The position numbers were made by a program, and so were the translations under genes. The notes beneath the pieces were generated by a model. The model had not been told where the DNA came from and did not search any database. It worked only from the letters and a program-made list of their open reading frames with translations. This document shows positions 17,105 through 26,367 of a stretch of 64,000 nucleotides of DNA, piece after piece. Origin of the DNA: Aporhodopirellula rubra (lineage in GTDB: Bacteria; Planctomycetota; Planctomycetia; Pirellulales; Pirellulaceae); NCBI RefSeq assembly GCF_014192335.1, contig NZ_JACHXU010000011.1:124001-188000 (forward strand). Reading direction: 5' to 3'. How positions within the stretch are numbered: position 1 is the stretch's first letter; each line of letters begins with the position of its first letter.

Positions 17105-18592
17105 ATGTCACGCTCGAGTCGAAGAAGGAGTCGCAAGAAACAGCCCGCCCAAGCTGCCGCTGCGCCTCAATCGTCCAAGACCGAAGTTCCGAAAAAGGGC
17201 CGCGATGAAGTCGCCGTGCTCGAAGAACACAAGGAAGAAACGAACGCAAACGAGGAGACGTTCGAGAATTCCGTCACGGCATTGGCAGACGCAATTGCCA
17301 ATAATCTCGCCGAAGAAGCCGGCCGATCTGGCGCAGCCGATTCGTCATTCGACGATGCTGCGTCGCTGTATCCATCCGCGGACGAGTTATCGGCTGATGA
17401 TTGGTCGGCTGAGGATTTGCCTGCCGGCGGTGATTTGCCTGCCGGCGGTGGAGCGGAGGCTAGTGAGTTCTGGACGCACGATGAATTGTCGTCGGACAGC
17501 GAGCCCCAGCCCGAAGCGGATGCGTACGGCGTAACGCACGCGTATCAGCACGACACGGATTACGCCGCCGTTGACTACGGCGAATCAGACTACGGCGAAC
17601 CGGAAGACTCCTATTCGGAGCCAACGCCCGCGGTCCCTGCGTGTTCATCTCCGAATGAGAACGCGTCGGCTGAAATTCTGGATTCGTTGCAAACGCTGCT
17701 TCAGCGGTTCGACCAACTCGATGGTCGGCTCGATGGATGGGCCATTCATGGCATCCAGGTTCCCGGCGGCCACGGCGGCAATTGCGATGACGGCGGCGAC
17801 GGGTTCGATGTCAGCGGTTTGGCGCCCGCGAACGGCAATGAAGACGAGCTTCGCGAAGACCTGCTGCATCTGCAAACGACGCTTGATGAAGCATGGCGAG
17901 CCAACGAGGAGCTTCGCCACCAAAACGAAATGCTGGCCGCCCAAGTCGCAGAAACCAGCGTTCGGCAAACGGTGCAATCAACACACGGCAACGACGAATC
18001 ATTGTCATGGGAGGAACGCAAAGCGTTAATCATGCGGCAGATGGAGGAAGAAACCTTCGATGCCGACGAATTTGTCAGCTCGTTGTCGAGCGGTGCGGGG
18101 AATGCCGTTGGCTCCTCAGTGCCCGAACCCGAAGACGCAGAACCGGTTCCGCCTCAGAGTCCGCAAGAGTTCGTGGAATCGTTGATCGAGAAGATCGAAC
18201 GGGCCGAACGCACCATTCAAAAACGAGACGAGGAAATCGGCGAACTGAGAATGCTGCTCGAAAGCCAATCGGGCACGCGTACCGACGGAACCGCTATCGG
18301 CGCCGCCGCGATCGCCAGCATGATTGATTCGGACGAACTCGTGATGGAAGAACGTGAACGTCTGCAACAACTCAAGAACGATTGGGAAGACAAGTTCCGC
18401 CAAGCCGAAATTGAGGCGTCGTTGGAGCGGGCAAAACTCTCTCGGGAACGTCAAGAACTCGCCAAACGCACTCAAGAACTCGAGGAGCGTCTCGAGGAAA
18501 TGCAGCGCGAAAAACGCGACAACCCCACGCCCGCGAAGTCCGGTCGCCGCTGGCTCGCCGAACTCGGACTCGGCGGTAGCGACGATTCCTGA
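17105..18592 (+). CDS. Unknown acidic, coiled-coil protein
   Basis: I do not recognise this 495-residue protein. It has three parts: a basic start ('RSSRRRSRKKQPAQ'), a long acidic and Ser/Ala-rich low-complexity region to about residue 200 with tandem 'LPAGGD' and 'DYGES/DYGEP' copies, and a helical half with heptad patterns at about 250-300 and 355-480, ending 'RRWLAELGLGGSDDS'. No membrane segment or catalytic motif is visible. Two adjacent 18-bp copies near 17413-17448 encode the LPAGGD duplication. It is divergent from xseB across about 250 bp. A structural, division or nucleoid-related scaffold is possible, but there is no direct support. Confidence 0.65.
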   Translation: MSRSSRRRSRKKQPAQAAAAPQSSKTEVPKKGRDEVAVLEEHKEETNANEETFENSVTALADAIANNLAEEAGRSGAADSSFDDAASLYPSADELSADDWSAEDLPAGGDLPAGGGAEASEFWTHDELSSDSEPQPEADAYGVTHAYQHDTDYAAVDYGESDYGEPEDSYSEPTPAVPACSSPNENASAEILDSLQTLLQRFDQLDGRLDGWAIHGIQVPGGHGGNCDDGGDGFDVSGLAPANGNEDELREDLLHLQTTLDEAWRANEELRHQNEMLAAQVAETSVRQTVQSTHGNDESLSWEERKALIMRQMEEETFDADEFVSSLSSGAGNAVGSSVPEPEDAEPVPPQSPQEFVESLIEKIERAERTIQKRDEEIGELRMLLESQSGTRTDGTAIGAAAIASMIDSDELVMEERERLQQLKNDWEDKFRQAEIEASLERAKLSRERQELAKRTQELEERLEEMQREKRDNPTPAKSGRRWLAELGLGGSDDS

Positions 18593-18959
18593 TCGAATCG
18601 AGTTCCAGACCGATCCAAGGTTGGCGGCATGTGCTCGTCGTGTCGCCGTTTCTCCTCAGTCTCACCTATTCTTCTTAAAAGTGGTCGTTCGAGGAATCGT
18701 CGAACGGCTTTTCTCGCCCTGTATCGATACCGCGGCAATGCCTCCAGGGGAAAGCCTGTTGCGAACGGGTAGGTAGATATTTGCGTGCGGCACACGTATG
18801 AGTGGGGGCAAGACTCGTCGTAAGCATGGTTTGCGACGCCGTACCTGCCCCAGCGGTGCTCCCGAGAGCCTATAATCGCTGCACGCCGCTGTCGACGAAA
18901 TTCGCCTTTTCGTTGATCAGGTCGGACCCGCCTTCCCCACTCTCCCCACAAGCGATCAC
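18593..18959. other. Intergenic region before the first sulfatase
   Basis: This 367-bp stretch has no convincing gene. It contains a possible weak terminator at 18686-18712 and otherwise ordinary-composition sequence leading to the sulfatase ATG. No clear promoter hexamers were found by eye. Confidence 0.5.
18686..18712 (+). terminator. Possible weak intrinsic terminator
   Basis: CGTTCGA (18686-18692) pairs with TCGAACG (18700-18706) across a 7-base loop and is followed by GCTTTT. The stem is short and the T-run brief, so termination is uncertain. It lies about 95 bp after the coiled-coil gene. Confidence 0.35.
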
Positions 18960-20369
18960 ATGAAAGCCCTTGTGTTTGTTTTCGCCGTCGCACTCTTTTG
19001 CCCGTCGATCGCAGTTGGTGATGATGGCTCGGCCGCCGCAGACACGCCCAACATCGTTTTTGTCATCGCCGACGACTGTACCTTCCGCGATATCGGATGC
19101 TATGGAGGTCAGGCCATCACGCCGAATATCGACAAACTCGCCACGCAGGGCATGCGATTCACGCGATGTTTTCAAGCCGCGCCGATGTGTTCTCCCACGC
19201 GGCACAATATCTATACCGGTCAGTATCCGGTCAAAAGTGGTGCCTATCCCAATCACACCCATGTCGAGGCCGGGACACAGAGCGTGGTGCAGTATCTCGG
19301 CGACCTGGGATACCGCGTCGCGCACAGCGGCAAATCGCATGTCGGTCCCGCCTCTGTATTCGCGTGGGAGGAGATACCAGACAAAAAGAATCCGGACTTT
19401 GCACGTGTGGACGGATTCATCGCCGAATGCGAATCGCAACAAACGCCGTTCTGTTTGCTGCTTTGTTCGAACGAGCCGCACTCGCCGTGGAATAAGGGCG
19501 ACGCGTCACAGTATCCGCCCCGCGAGGTGCAATTGCCGGAGTACCATGTCGATACACCGGAGACGCGGAGGGCGATGTCGAATTACCTCGCCGAGATCAC
19601 GTACTTCGATGGTCAAGTCGGTGAAGCGATGGGGCTGATCGAAAAACATGGCCTCGCCGAAAACACGCTCTTCATCGTTGTCAGCGAGCAGGGCAATTCG
19701 ATGCCGTTCGCAAAGTGGACGTGTTACGACAACGGATTGCAGTCCGCGATGATCGTACGGTGGCCCGGAAAGATCGAACCGGGCAGCGTCAACCCTGCCA
19801 TGATCGAATACGTCGATCTGTTGCCGACGTTCGTGGAAGCGGCGGGTGGGGATCCGGCTCCGGTGCTCGATGGGAAAAGTTTGTTGCCCGTGTTCGCGGG
19901 GAAACAGGAACACAAGCAATTTGTTTTTGGCGAAATGACAACGCGTGGCATCATCAATGGCTCAGACTATTTCGGGATCCGTTCGGTTCGATCGGAGCGG
20001 TACAAGTACATCTGGAACTTCACACCCGATGTCGAGTTCCAAAACGCGTGCACGAGTTCGCCCGAGTTCCGTAGTTGGGAAGCGAAAGCCGATGCGGGCG
20101 ATCAACGGGCCGCGGATCTCGTCATGCGGTATACTCGGCGACCTGAAGTTGAACTCTACGACGTTGTGGAAGATCCGTTAGAGATGAACAACCTCGCTGA
20201 AAATCCCGAGTACGCAACTGTCATGACACAATTGCGTTTGGAACTCGATCAATGGATGGTTCGTTGCTCCGATCGAGCGCAACAGACGGAACTCGAGGCT
20301 TTGGAACACATGGGCGCGAAACGGAATGCGAGAGCCAAAAAAGGAAAAGGGCAAAAGAAGAAGGAATAG
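18960..20369 (+). CDS. Secreted sulfatase 1 (formylglycine-dependent)
   Basis: A 469-residue type I sulfatase that hydrolyses sulfate esters, likely on polysaccharides. A signal peptide (about residues 1-20, 'MKALVFVFAVALFCPSIAVG') is followed by the N-terminal alkaline-phosphatase-like fold 'NIVFVIADDCTFRDIGCYGG', which carries the calcium-binding aspartates. The active-site cysteine is Cys77 in C-S-P-T-R, the motif oxidised to formylglycine. The C-terminus is Lys-rich ('RAKKGKGQKKKE'). It is followed by a second sulfatase in the same direction after 106 bp. No maturase (FGE or anSME) is in the window. The substrate is unknown. Confidence 0.93.
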   Translation: MKALVFVFAVALFCPSIAVGDDGSAAADTPNIVFVIADDCTFRDIGCYGGQAITPNIDKLATQGMRFTRCFQAAPMCSPTRHNIYTGQYPVKSGAYPNHTHVEAGTQSVVQYLGDLGYRVAHSGKSHVGPASVFAWEEIPDKKNPDFARVDGFIAECESQQTPFCLLLCSNEPHSPWNKGDASQYPPREVQLPEYHVDTPETRRAMSNYLAEITYFDGQVGEAMGLIEKHGLAENTLFIVVSEQGNSMPFAKWTCYDNGLQSAMIVRWPGKIEPGSVNPAMIEYVDLLPTFVEAAGGDPAPVLDGKSLLPVFAGKQEHKQFVFGEMTTRGIINGSDYFGIRSVRSERYKYIWNFTPDVEFQNACTSSPEFRSWEAKADAGDQRAADLVMRYTRRPEVELYDVVEDPLEMNNLAENPEYATVMTQLRLELDQWMVRCSDRAQQTELEALEHMGAKRNARAKKGKGQKKKE

Positions 20370-20475
20370 CAATAGCAGCGGGCCGCCGGTTCGGACTGCG
20401 TTTTTCCTGAGTCCTCACTTCGTTTTTCAATATCCCATTTCTTAATCGTTCTTTCCCCACAACGAGCACCTCACC

Positions 20476-21885
20476 ATGAGTCGTCTTCTTCTGTTGTTTT
20501 GCGTTTGTATTTCGGCGATACCCGCCATCGCGGACGACAAGCCGAATGTCTTGCTGATTTCGATTGATGATCTGAATGACTGGGTCGGCTGTCTGGGCGG
20601 ACATCCGCAAGCTCTCACGCCCAATATCGATCGCTTGACCGAATCGGGCGTTCTGTTCGGAAACGCTCATTGCCAGTCTCCGGTTTGTAACCCGTCGCGT
20701 GCGAGCATGATGACGGGGCGGTACCCTCACACGACCGGGATCTATTTCCTGTCCCCTGATTTGAAGCAGGCTCCGGCGCTCGAGGGCGTGCTCACTTTGC
20801 CTGAAGTTTTTGCAGCCAACGGTTACAAGACGATGGCGAGTGGAAAGATCTTTCATGGCGGTGATAAGCGTTTCTTTCAGGAATACCACCGCTCGGGTGG
20901 TTTCGGTCGCAAACTGAAAGAGAAAATCTCTCAACCGCACGGACATCCGCTTTGGGATTGGGGAGCAATCCCGGTAACCGATGACGAAATGTCCGACATG
21001 GTCTGTGCAAAGTGGGCGGCCAACAAACTCGAGAAGACGCATGACCAACCGTTCTTTATGGGGGTCGGTTTCTATCGCCCTCACGTTCCGATGTACACTC
21101 CACCGAAGTGGTTTGACATGCATCCGCGTGAGAAGATTCAGTTGCCTTTGGTGCGTGACGACGATCGTGATGACTTGAGTCTGTATGCGATTGACCTCAC
21201 GAATTTGATGCACGTTTCGCCGACGCATCAATGGGTTACCGAGGCGGGGCAGTGGGAGCACGCGGTGCAGGCGTATCTCGCGTCGGTCACGTTTGCCGAT
21301 CACTGCGTCGGTCTGGTGCTCGACGCATTGGAATCGAGTCAGTATGCCGACAACACCATCGTAGTACTGTTCTCGGATCACGGTTTCCATCTCGGTGAGA
21401 AACAACGATGGGCGAAACGGTCGCTTTGGGAAGACGGCACACGTGTCCCGTTGGTTATCTCATCGCCCGGTTTCGACGGGGGACAGCGGACGGATCGACC
21501 GGCCGAGTTGATTGATGTCTTCCCAACGTTGTTGGAGTTAGCCGGTCTTCCGAACGATCCGAGCCAGGAGGGGCAGAGTCTCGTGCCGTTAATGAAGGAC
21601 CCGAACAAAGCATGGGAGCACCCGGCGATCACAACCTTCGGGCTCGGCAACGTCGCGATCAGGTCGACACGATATCGCTTCATCGAATATGTCGACGGCT
21701 CACGTGAGTTTTACGATCTGAGCAAAGATCCGCACGAGTGGACGAATCTGGCGGCGAATCCGGAGTACGCCGAACTGATCGCCCAACACGCCGCGTTTCT
21801 GCCTAAGGATCAACAACCAATTTTGGAAGGCGAATCGACGGGGCACAACGCCTACAAGGCGGCGGCTGAGAATCTCACGCGATAG
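20476..21885 (+). CDS. Secreted sulfatase 2 (iduronate-2-sulfatase-like)
   Basis: A 469-residue sulfatase with signal peptide 'MSRLLLLFCVCISAIPAIA'. The fold opens 'NVLLISIDDLNDWVGCLGG', and the formylglycine site is Cys71 in C-N-P-S-R. The 'FFMGVGFYRPHVPMYTPPKW' region and 'LFSDHGFHLGEKQRW' are typical of the iduronate-2-sulfatase/choline-sulfatase-like group. It probably acts in the periplasm on a sulfated glycan. It shares the locus with sulfatase 1, but the two are distant in sequence and are not a recent duplication despite equal length. Confidence 0.93.
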   Translation: MSRLLLLFCVCISAIPAIADDKPNVLLISIDDLNDWVGCLGGHPQALTPNIDRLTESGVLFGNAHCQSPVCNPSRASMMTGRYPHTTGIYFLSPDLKQAPALEGVLTLPEVFAANGYKTMASGKIFHGGDKRFFQEYHRSGGFGRKLKEKISQPHGHPLWDWGAIPVTDDEMSDMVCAKWAANKLEKTHDQPFFMGVGFYRPHVPMYTPPKWFDMHPREKIQLPLVRDDDRDDLSLYAIDLTNLMHVSPTHQWVTEAGQWEHAVQAYLASVTFADHCVGLVLDALESSQYADNTIVVLFSDHGFHLGEKQRWAKRSLWEDGTRVPLVISSPGFDGGQRTDRPAELIDVFPTLLELAGLPNDPSQEGQSLVPLMKDPNKAWEHPAITTFGLGNVAIRSTRYRFIEYVDGSREFYDLSKDPHEWTNLAANPEYAELIAQHAAFLPKDQQPILEGESTGHNAYKAAAENLTR

Positions 21886-21945
21886 CAGGTTGGCAGGCCG
21901 GCACAGAGAAATGCGATGCCCGCCCTTTGCTCAAAATCGGTGACG

Positions 21946-22929
21946 TTAGAACTTCAAGCCGGCACGCGGTTCAAACGCGTTCTGGCTTTCGAACTGTTTC
22001 AACAACTCGACGCCCTCGTCCGAGATCTCATCGGGCAGTTGAATCAGCAGTTCAACAATCATGTCTCCGGGATCACCCTTGGCGGATTGGACGCCCTGTC
22101 CTTTCAGTCGCAAACGTTTACCGCTGCGGCTGCGTGGTGGGATCGAGAGTGTGACGGTTCCTTTCGGTGTTGGGACGTCGACCTTCGCACCCATGGCAGC
22201 TTCACCGATCGTGATCGGAAGTTTGAGTTCGAGGTTTTTCCCTTTGCGCTCGAAAAACGGATGCGAGTCGATCTTGATCGTTAGGATCAAATCGCCGGGT
22301 GTGCCTCCGGGAACCGATTGGCCCTGCTCGCGAAGCCGAATTTTCGCTCCGTCGTCGACGCCCGCGGGAATCGTGACGGACAGTTTTTCGTTCTTGCCGG
22401 TGCCGGTCGGATAGAACTCCGCCTTGCCACCCAAGACGGCCTTTTCGAAAGGGATCGACAATTCATAGCGGATGTTTGATCCGCGTTGGGGAGGTGCCTG
22501 TTGAGCTGCCCGTCCACCGCCGCGTCCGCCGAAGCCCGCACCACCACCGAGGATCTGCTCGAAGAAATCGTTGAAGCCGTTTTCGAAACCGCCACCTCCG
22601 CCGCCACCGCCTCGACCTGCAGCACGGAAGATCTCCTCCATATCGAGGCCGTCGAACGTCGGACCGCCGCCCGAACCAGACGCTCCTGGTTGGTAGCCGC
22701 CGCGGATCTTTTCGAAATCGGGGCCATAGCGGTCGTAAGCTGCCCGTTTTTGCTCATCCCCCAAAACCTCGTACGCTTCCTGGACTCGCTTGAATTTCTC
22801 CTGAGCGGCTTTGTCGTCAGGATTCATGTCCGGGTGGTATTTGCGAGCCAATTTGCGATAGGCTTTTTGCAGATCGGATTTGTCCGCGTCGCGAGAAACT
22901 CCAAGCGTTTGATAAAGGTCTTCGGCCAC
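21946..22929 (-). CDS. DnaJ-class co-chaperone, CbpA-like (no zinc finger)
   Basis: A 327-residue J-protein. The J domain covers residues 1-70 ('YQTLGVSRDADKSDLQKAYR', with the HPD motif in 'ARKYHPDMNPD'), followed by a Gly/Phe-rich linker and a two-part DnaJ C-terminal substrate domain ('LSVTIPAGVDDGAKIRLREQ'). No CXXCXGXG zinc repeats are present, so it is a CbpA/DjlA-class cofactor for DnaK. The start is GTG 22929, which gives the correct 'MAEDLYQTLG' N-terminus. It is divergent from the next gene with only one base between the two GTG codons. Confidence 0.93.
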   Translation of the reverse strand: MAEDLYQTLGVSRDADKSDLQKAYRKLARKYHPDMNPDDKAAQEKFKRVQEAYEVLGDEQKRAAYDRYGPDFEKIRGGYQPGASGSGGGPTFDGLDMEEIFRAAGRGGGGGGGGFENGFNDFFEQILGGGAGFGGRGGGRAAQQAPPQRGSNIRYELSIPFEKAVLGGKAEFYPTGTGKNEKLSVTIPAGVDDGAKIRLREQGQSVPGGTPGDLILTIKIDSHPFFERKGKNLELKLPITIGEAAMGAKVDVPTPKGTVTLSIPPRSRSGKRLRLKGQGVQSAKGDPGDMIVELLIQLPDEISDEGVELLKQFESQNAFEPRAGLKF

Positions 22930-22930
22930 A

Positions 22931-24790
22931 GTGAGTCATCAACAGGGTAGGAAACGTCGCAGGTGCGAGAATACAGTTTATTGCCGTGGATTCCTGCGCG
23001 AGCGTCAAAACGGCAGTGCCGACGGCAGTCGAGACACTGTAGCAAACGCCAAACCAATTACCGAGTGGACTGCCAACGCGAAGTCGCGCCGCGGCGTCCG
23101 GTTCGGGATAACGTTTGCTTTTTTTGCATTAATTTTTTCTCCGCTCGACGCAGCGGAGGGGACGCTGACGTTCACCGCGGTCGACGAGGCCAGCGGAGCG
23201 CCCCTAGCCGCACGCATTGAGTTGACTCGTCCCCGGATGGTCCGTGGCAACGGACGAACGGCCGCCCGCGCCGCGACCCGACCTCTGGCCGGGCGAACGG
23301 ATGTCGATACCGGTTACGGGTTTGTGATCGACGGCGAAGCACCCGTTGATCTGCACGAGGGACCCTACGAATTCCGTGTTTCTCGCGGCCCTGAGTCTCG
23401 GATCATCGTCGGCAATTTTGAAATCGAGAAGACGAGCGAAGACGAGCACATGCTCGCCGTGCCACGCATCCTCTCAATGCGAAGCCAGGGATGGACGAGC
23501 GGCGATTGTCTCGTTCCACCTTCGCGTGAGAGTCTACCGATTCGGATGTCGGCCGAAGATTTGCATTTGGCCATGGTCGCGACCGGTGGTACGTCTGAAG
23601 TCGTTGAGACCGATGCGGATATCGAGGCGTTGCGATCACGTCGTCAGCGCAAAGAGCAACCCGATTTGAGCGATCCGATGTTTATCGGAGACGGGGCTGA
23701 GGTCATTGCCGGGCTGGCCTTCTATCACGACCAGGCGTCAACGCCGACCGAGGAGGATTCTGAAACCACAGAACAACGCGACGAGCAGCTCGCCGCCTTC
23801 TACCGGTTGGCAACGCTCGCACGACAGAGACGCGCCGAACAACCAAACGCTGCACCTGAGTACGGCGCGACTCCGGCGAGCATGCTCTCGGCGAAGGTCG
23901 CGATTGAAGACCCGTTCGCGTGGTCGTTGCCGATCTTGCTCGCCAGTGGGCAGATCGATGGGTATTTCATTCTTGGTGATTGGCTGCGTTTGGATCGTAA
24001 GATTCTGCAAACCAAGTCTGGTCGTCCGCTCTCAACCGAACCCGCTCGCAAACCCACGACGCTAGGTCGAGAGGCCGAGCAGATATATTGGGAAACGCTC
24101 AATGCCGGTTTTCACCTTGCGCCATTGGCGGGCACTGGCGACGAGGGAACGTTGCATCCGGTCGGCTACAACCGGTTGTACGTCGCCGGACCGCCATCGG
24201 AGTCCCCCTACGATAATTCGGGGCAATCACAGCTCGCGGGAACACCCACTGCTGTGACGACGCAGGAACAGTGGTGGGCGAGGGCGTGGGCGGGTTGCAG
24301 TTTTGCGACCAACGGGCCGCTTTTGCAGGCGACCATTGACGGCAAACAGCCGGGACACGTGTTCGAAACGCCCGAAGGCGTGCCGATGCGGTTGACGCCA
24401 GAGTTGACGCTAACGGTACGCGACCCCGTCGATTACTTGGAGGTCATCCATAACGGACAAATTCATTACTCGGCCCGGCTCGACGAGTATGCCAAAGCGG
24501 GCGGGCGGATCCCGCCGCTCAATATTACCAAACCCGGGTGGGCGTTGATCCGCGTCGTGACGCTCCACGAGGATCACTTCCGAGCCGCGACGACGGCGCC
24601 GTGGTATTTCGAAGTCGATGGAGAGCGCCGAGTGTCACGCGGCGGCGTCGAGTTCTTTCAAAAATGGCTTGCGGATTACGAAGAACACCTGCGTTCGCGT
24701 CGAGATCTTGACCTCGCAAAGTACGCTCCCTTCATCCGCGCCGCCCGAACATTTTGGCAATCACGGCTTGATCAAGCCAACGCACGATAA
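22931..24790 (+). CDS. CehA/McbA-like secreted protein with degenerate metal site
   Basis: Up to 619 residues. From about residue 55 it has a signal-like segment ('FGITFAFFALIFSPLDAAEG'), then β-rich and PHP-like regions. It matches CehA/McbA-type metallohydrolases in 'AEDLHLAMVATGG' and 'CSFATNGPLLQATIDGKQPG'. The motif normally reading G-D-L-H-x-H is 'GDCLVPPSRE' here, and the late AGT-D motif is 'AGTGDEG', so key metal ligands appear lost. The GTG at 22931 gives an odd 55-residue basic leader. No ATG, GTG or TTG lies in frame between it and the signal, so the true start is unsure. Function is unknown, perhaps binding only. Confidence 0.7.
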   Translation: MSHQQGRKRRRCENTVYCRGFLRERQNGSADGSRDTVANAKPITEWTANAKSRRGVRFGITFAFFALIFSPLDAAEGTLTFTAVDEASGAPLAARIELTRPRMVRGNGRTAARAATRPLAGRTDVDTGYGFVIDGEAPVDLHEGPYEFRVSRGPESRIIVGNFEIEKTSEDEHMLAVPRILSMRSQGWTSGDCLVPPSRESLPIRMSAEDLHLAMVATGGTSEVVETDADIEALRSRRQRKEQPDLSDPMFIGDGAEVIAGLAFYHDQASTPTEEDSETTEQRDEQLAAFYRLATLARQRRAEQPNAAPEYGATPASMLSAKVAIEDPFAWSLPILLASGQIDGYFILGDWLRLDRKILQTKSGRPLSTEPARKPTTLGREAEQIYWETLNAGFHLAPLAGTGDEGTLHPVGYNRLYVAGPPSESPYDNSGQSQLAGTPTAVTTQEQWWARAWAGCSFATNGPLLQATIDGKQPGHVFETPEGVPMRLTPELTLTVRDPVDYLEVIHNGQIHYSARLDEYAKAGGRIPPLNITKPGWALIRVVTLHEDHFRAATTAPWYFEVDGERRVSRGGVEFFQKWLADYEEHLRSRRDLDLAKYAPFIRAARTFWQSRLDQANAR

Positions 24791-24897
24791 GTAGCGGACA
24801 CTCACCACGACGAACCGGAAAAGGAAGCGTTCAATGGAAGCGAGCGTCAAACAGAAAGCCAGCGTTAAACACTCGAAACGAAATCGTGTCGTCGTGA

Positions 24898-25350
24898 TCA
24901 GCCGCCTCGAACTTCATGCAGTTCGACTTTGAAGTGCAGCGTTGCATTGGGCGGAATGGATCCCGGCATTCCCATCGGGCCATACCCGAGTTCGGATGGG
25001 ATCTCGAGTTCGATCATGCCACCTTCGTTGACCAATTGTAAACCTTCAGTCCATCCCGGGATGACGCTGCTGAGGTTGAACTTGGTTGCTTCGCGACGCC
25101 CGTAGGAACTGTCAAATTCCGCGCCGCTGTCGAGCCATCCCGCGTAATCCACCGTCACAAAACTCTGCGCTCTCGGGTAATCGCCGCTGCCCTTTCGCAA
25201 AATTTTGTATTTCAATCCCGATTCAGTGGTTGTGAACTCTTTCGGTGCATCGGCATCTTCCGGACCGGGGCGACCGTCTCGCTGTGAGGGCGAGCATCCG
25301 ACCGACAAGAACAGCATCAGTACGACTAGGAGCGAGAGAGAACGATTCAT
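24898..25350 (-). CDS. Lipoprotein FKBP-type peptidyl-prolyl isomerase
   Basis: A 150-residue outer-envelope folding enzyme. ATG 25350 starts a lipoprotein signal, 'SLLVVLMLFLSVGCSPSQ', with lipobox L-S-V-G-C, a linker to about residue 40, and one complete FKBP domain. Active-site features are intact: 'VTVDYAGWLDSGAEFDSS' (Tyr, Asp), 'VIPGWTEGLQL' (Trp) and 'ELGYGPMG' (Tyr). It isomerises X-Pro bonds of proteins in the periplasm. A longer frame upstream to 25422 has no signal and is unlikely. It converges on the CehA-like gene. Confidence 0.93.
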   Translation of the reverse strand: MNRSLSLLVVLMLFLSVGCSPSQRDGRPGPEDADAPKEFTTTESGLKYKILRKGSGDYPRAQSFVTVDYAGWLDSGAEFDSSYGRREATKFNLSSVIPGWTEGLQLVNEGGMIELEIPSELGYGPMGMPGSIPPNATLHFKVELHEVRGG

Positions 25351-25506
25351 GAATCCGATCGCAGAGAGAGGGATGAGGAAAAGACGACCCGAGTTTAGCA
25401 CAGTGTCCCACCGGGCGACCATCGGACGGGCAATCCACGGTTCGACACGCCGTGAATGGCCGATCTCCGTTTCTGGAACGCTATGCGATCACGATCGGCA
25501 AAGCGT

Positions 25507-26364
25507 TTAGGAACTCGCGCTGCGGTAGCTGCCCAGAGCCGTTCGGAACACCCACCGGCTCGCCAGCACACTCAAAACTGTTGCTACCAACGCCCAGCCG
25601 ACCAACCACCATTCCGAATCGCCGCGGGGTTCGACTGGTCGCGCGATCAGCCGCGCGGGAACGTTGACGACGACCAACACCGGAATCACAAACGTGAACA
25701 ATCCGTAGAGTGGCTGACCCCATCCACGGTTGTAAATTTCCATCGGGTAGCGGCTGAAGTTTGTGATGTAGAACCAAAAGTTGTACAGCGTTTGATTGCG
25801 TCCCAGCCAAATGCTCGTCGCCGACAAGCAAATCATGAGGCTGTACATGATCGCCACACCGCAACCGCAGAACAGCACGTAAAGAACGAACGACATCGCC
25901 GATGGGACGTACGGATCGATCTCGCGAGTGGCGAGCTGCCACAGCGAAACGACGGCGATGACTAAACCCGCACCGAAGTTCGCCAGCGAACTCCAACTGA
26001 CCCTCCGAAACGAAATGAGGAACTGCGTGTCGATTGGTTTCAGCAACGCGAAATCCAAACCTCCCGTTCGAATCAGTTCGCTGAACTCTTCCGCGTTGGG
26101 CATGAAAAACGCTTGGACGAGCGAATTGATAAACCAGGTTGTCGCTAGAAACAGAAAGAACTTTTCACGGTCCCAACCGCTATCCGCACCGATCGAATTG
26201 GTGTGTTCGAAAATGATCAGGTAGAAACCGACGTTCATCAACGTCCATCCCAAACTGCTCAAGCATTCGATCACAAAGTTGGTGCGAAACGTCATGTCTC
26301 GCACCAAACTGTTTTGGGCGAACGTCAGGAAGACACGCCGATATCGATTGATTTCTGACCACAT
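25507..26364 (-). CDS. ABC-2 type permease (COG3694-like)
   Basis: A 285-residue integral membrane protein with about six hydrophobic segments, including 'SLGWTLMNVGFYLIIFEH', 'FGAGLVIAVVSLWQLA', 'MSFVLYVLFCGCGVAIMYSL' and 'LYGLFTFVIPVLVVVNVPA'. It resembles the paired ABC-2 permeases of poorly characterised exporters. It overlaps nothing; its ATG lies 3 bp after the stop of the second permease, and no ATPase is adjacent. The likely ATPase is at 56279-57295. The exported substrate is unknown. Confidence 0.85.
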   Translation of the reverse strand: MWSEINRYRRVFLTFAQNSLVRDMTFRTNFVIECLSSLGWTLMNVGFYLIIFEHTNSIGADSGWDREKFFLFLATTWFINSLVQAFFMPNAEEFSELIRTGGLDFALLKPIDTQFLISFRRVSWSSLANFGAGLVIAVVSLWQLATREIDPYVPSAMSFVLYVLFCGCGVAIMYSLMICLSATSIWLGRNQTLYNFWFYITNFSRYPMEIYNRGWGQPLYGLFTFVIPVLVVVNVPARLIARPVEPRGDSEWWLVGWALVATVLSVLASRWVFRTALGSYRSASS

Positions 26365-26367
26365 GAT

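Noticed and set aside
20221-21405. 394-codon minus-strand frame opposite the sulfatases
   Set aside because: Sulfatase 2 has intact motifs on the other strand; the long antisense frame is a codon-bias artefact.
18960-21885. Sulfatases as a recent tandem duplication
   Set aside because: Both have 469 residues, but their sequences and active-site contexts (CSPTR and CNPSR) are different.
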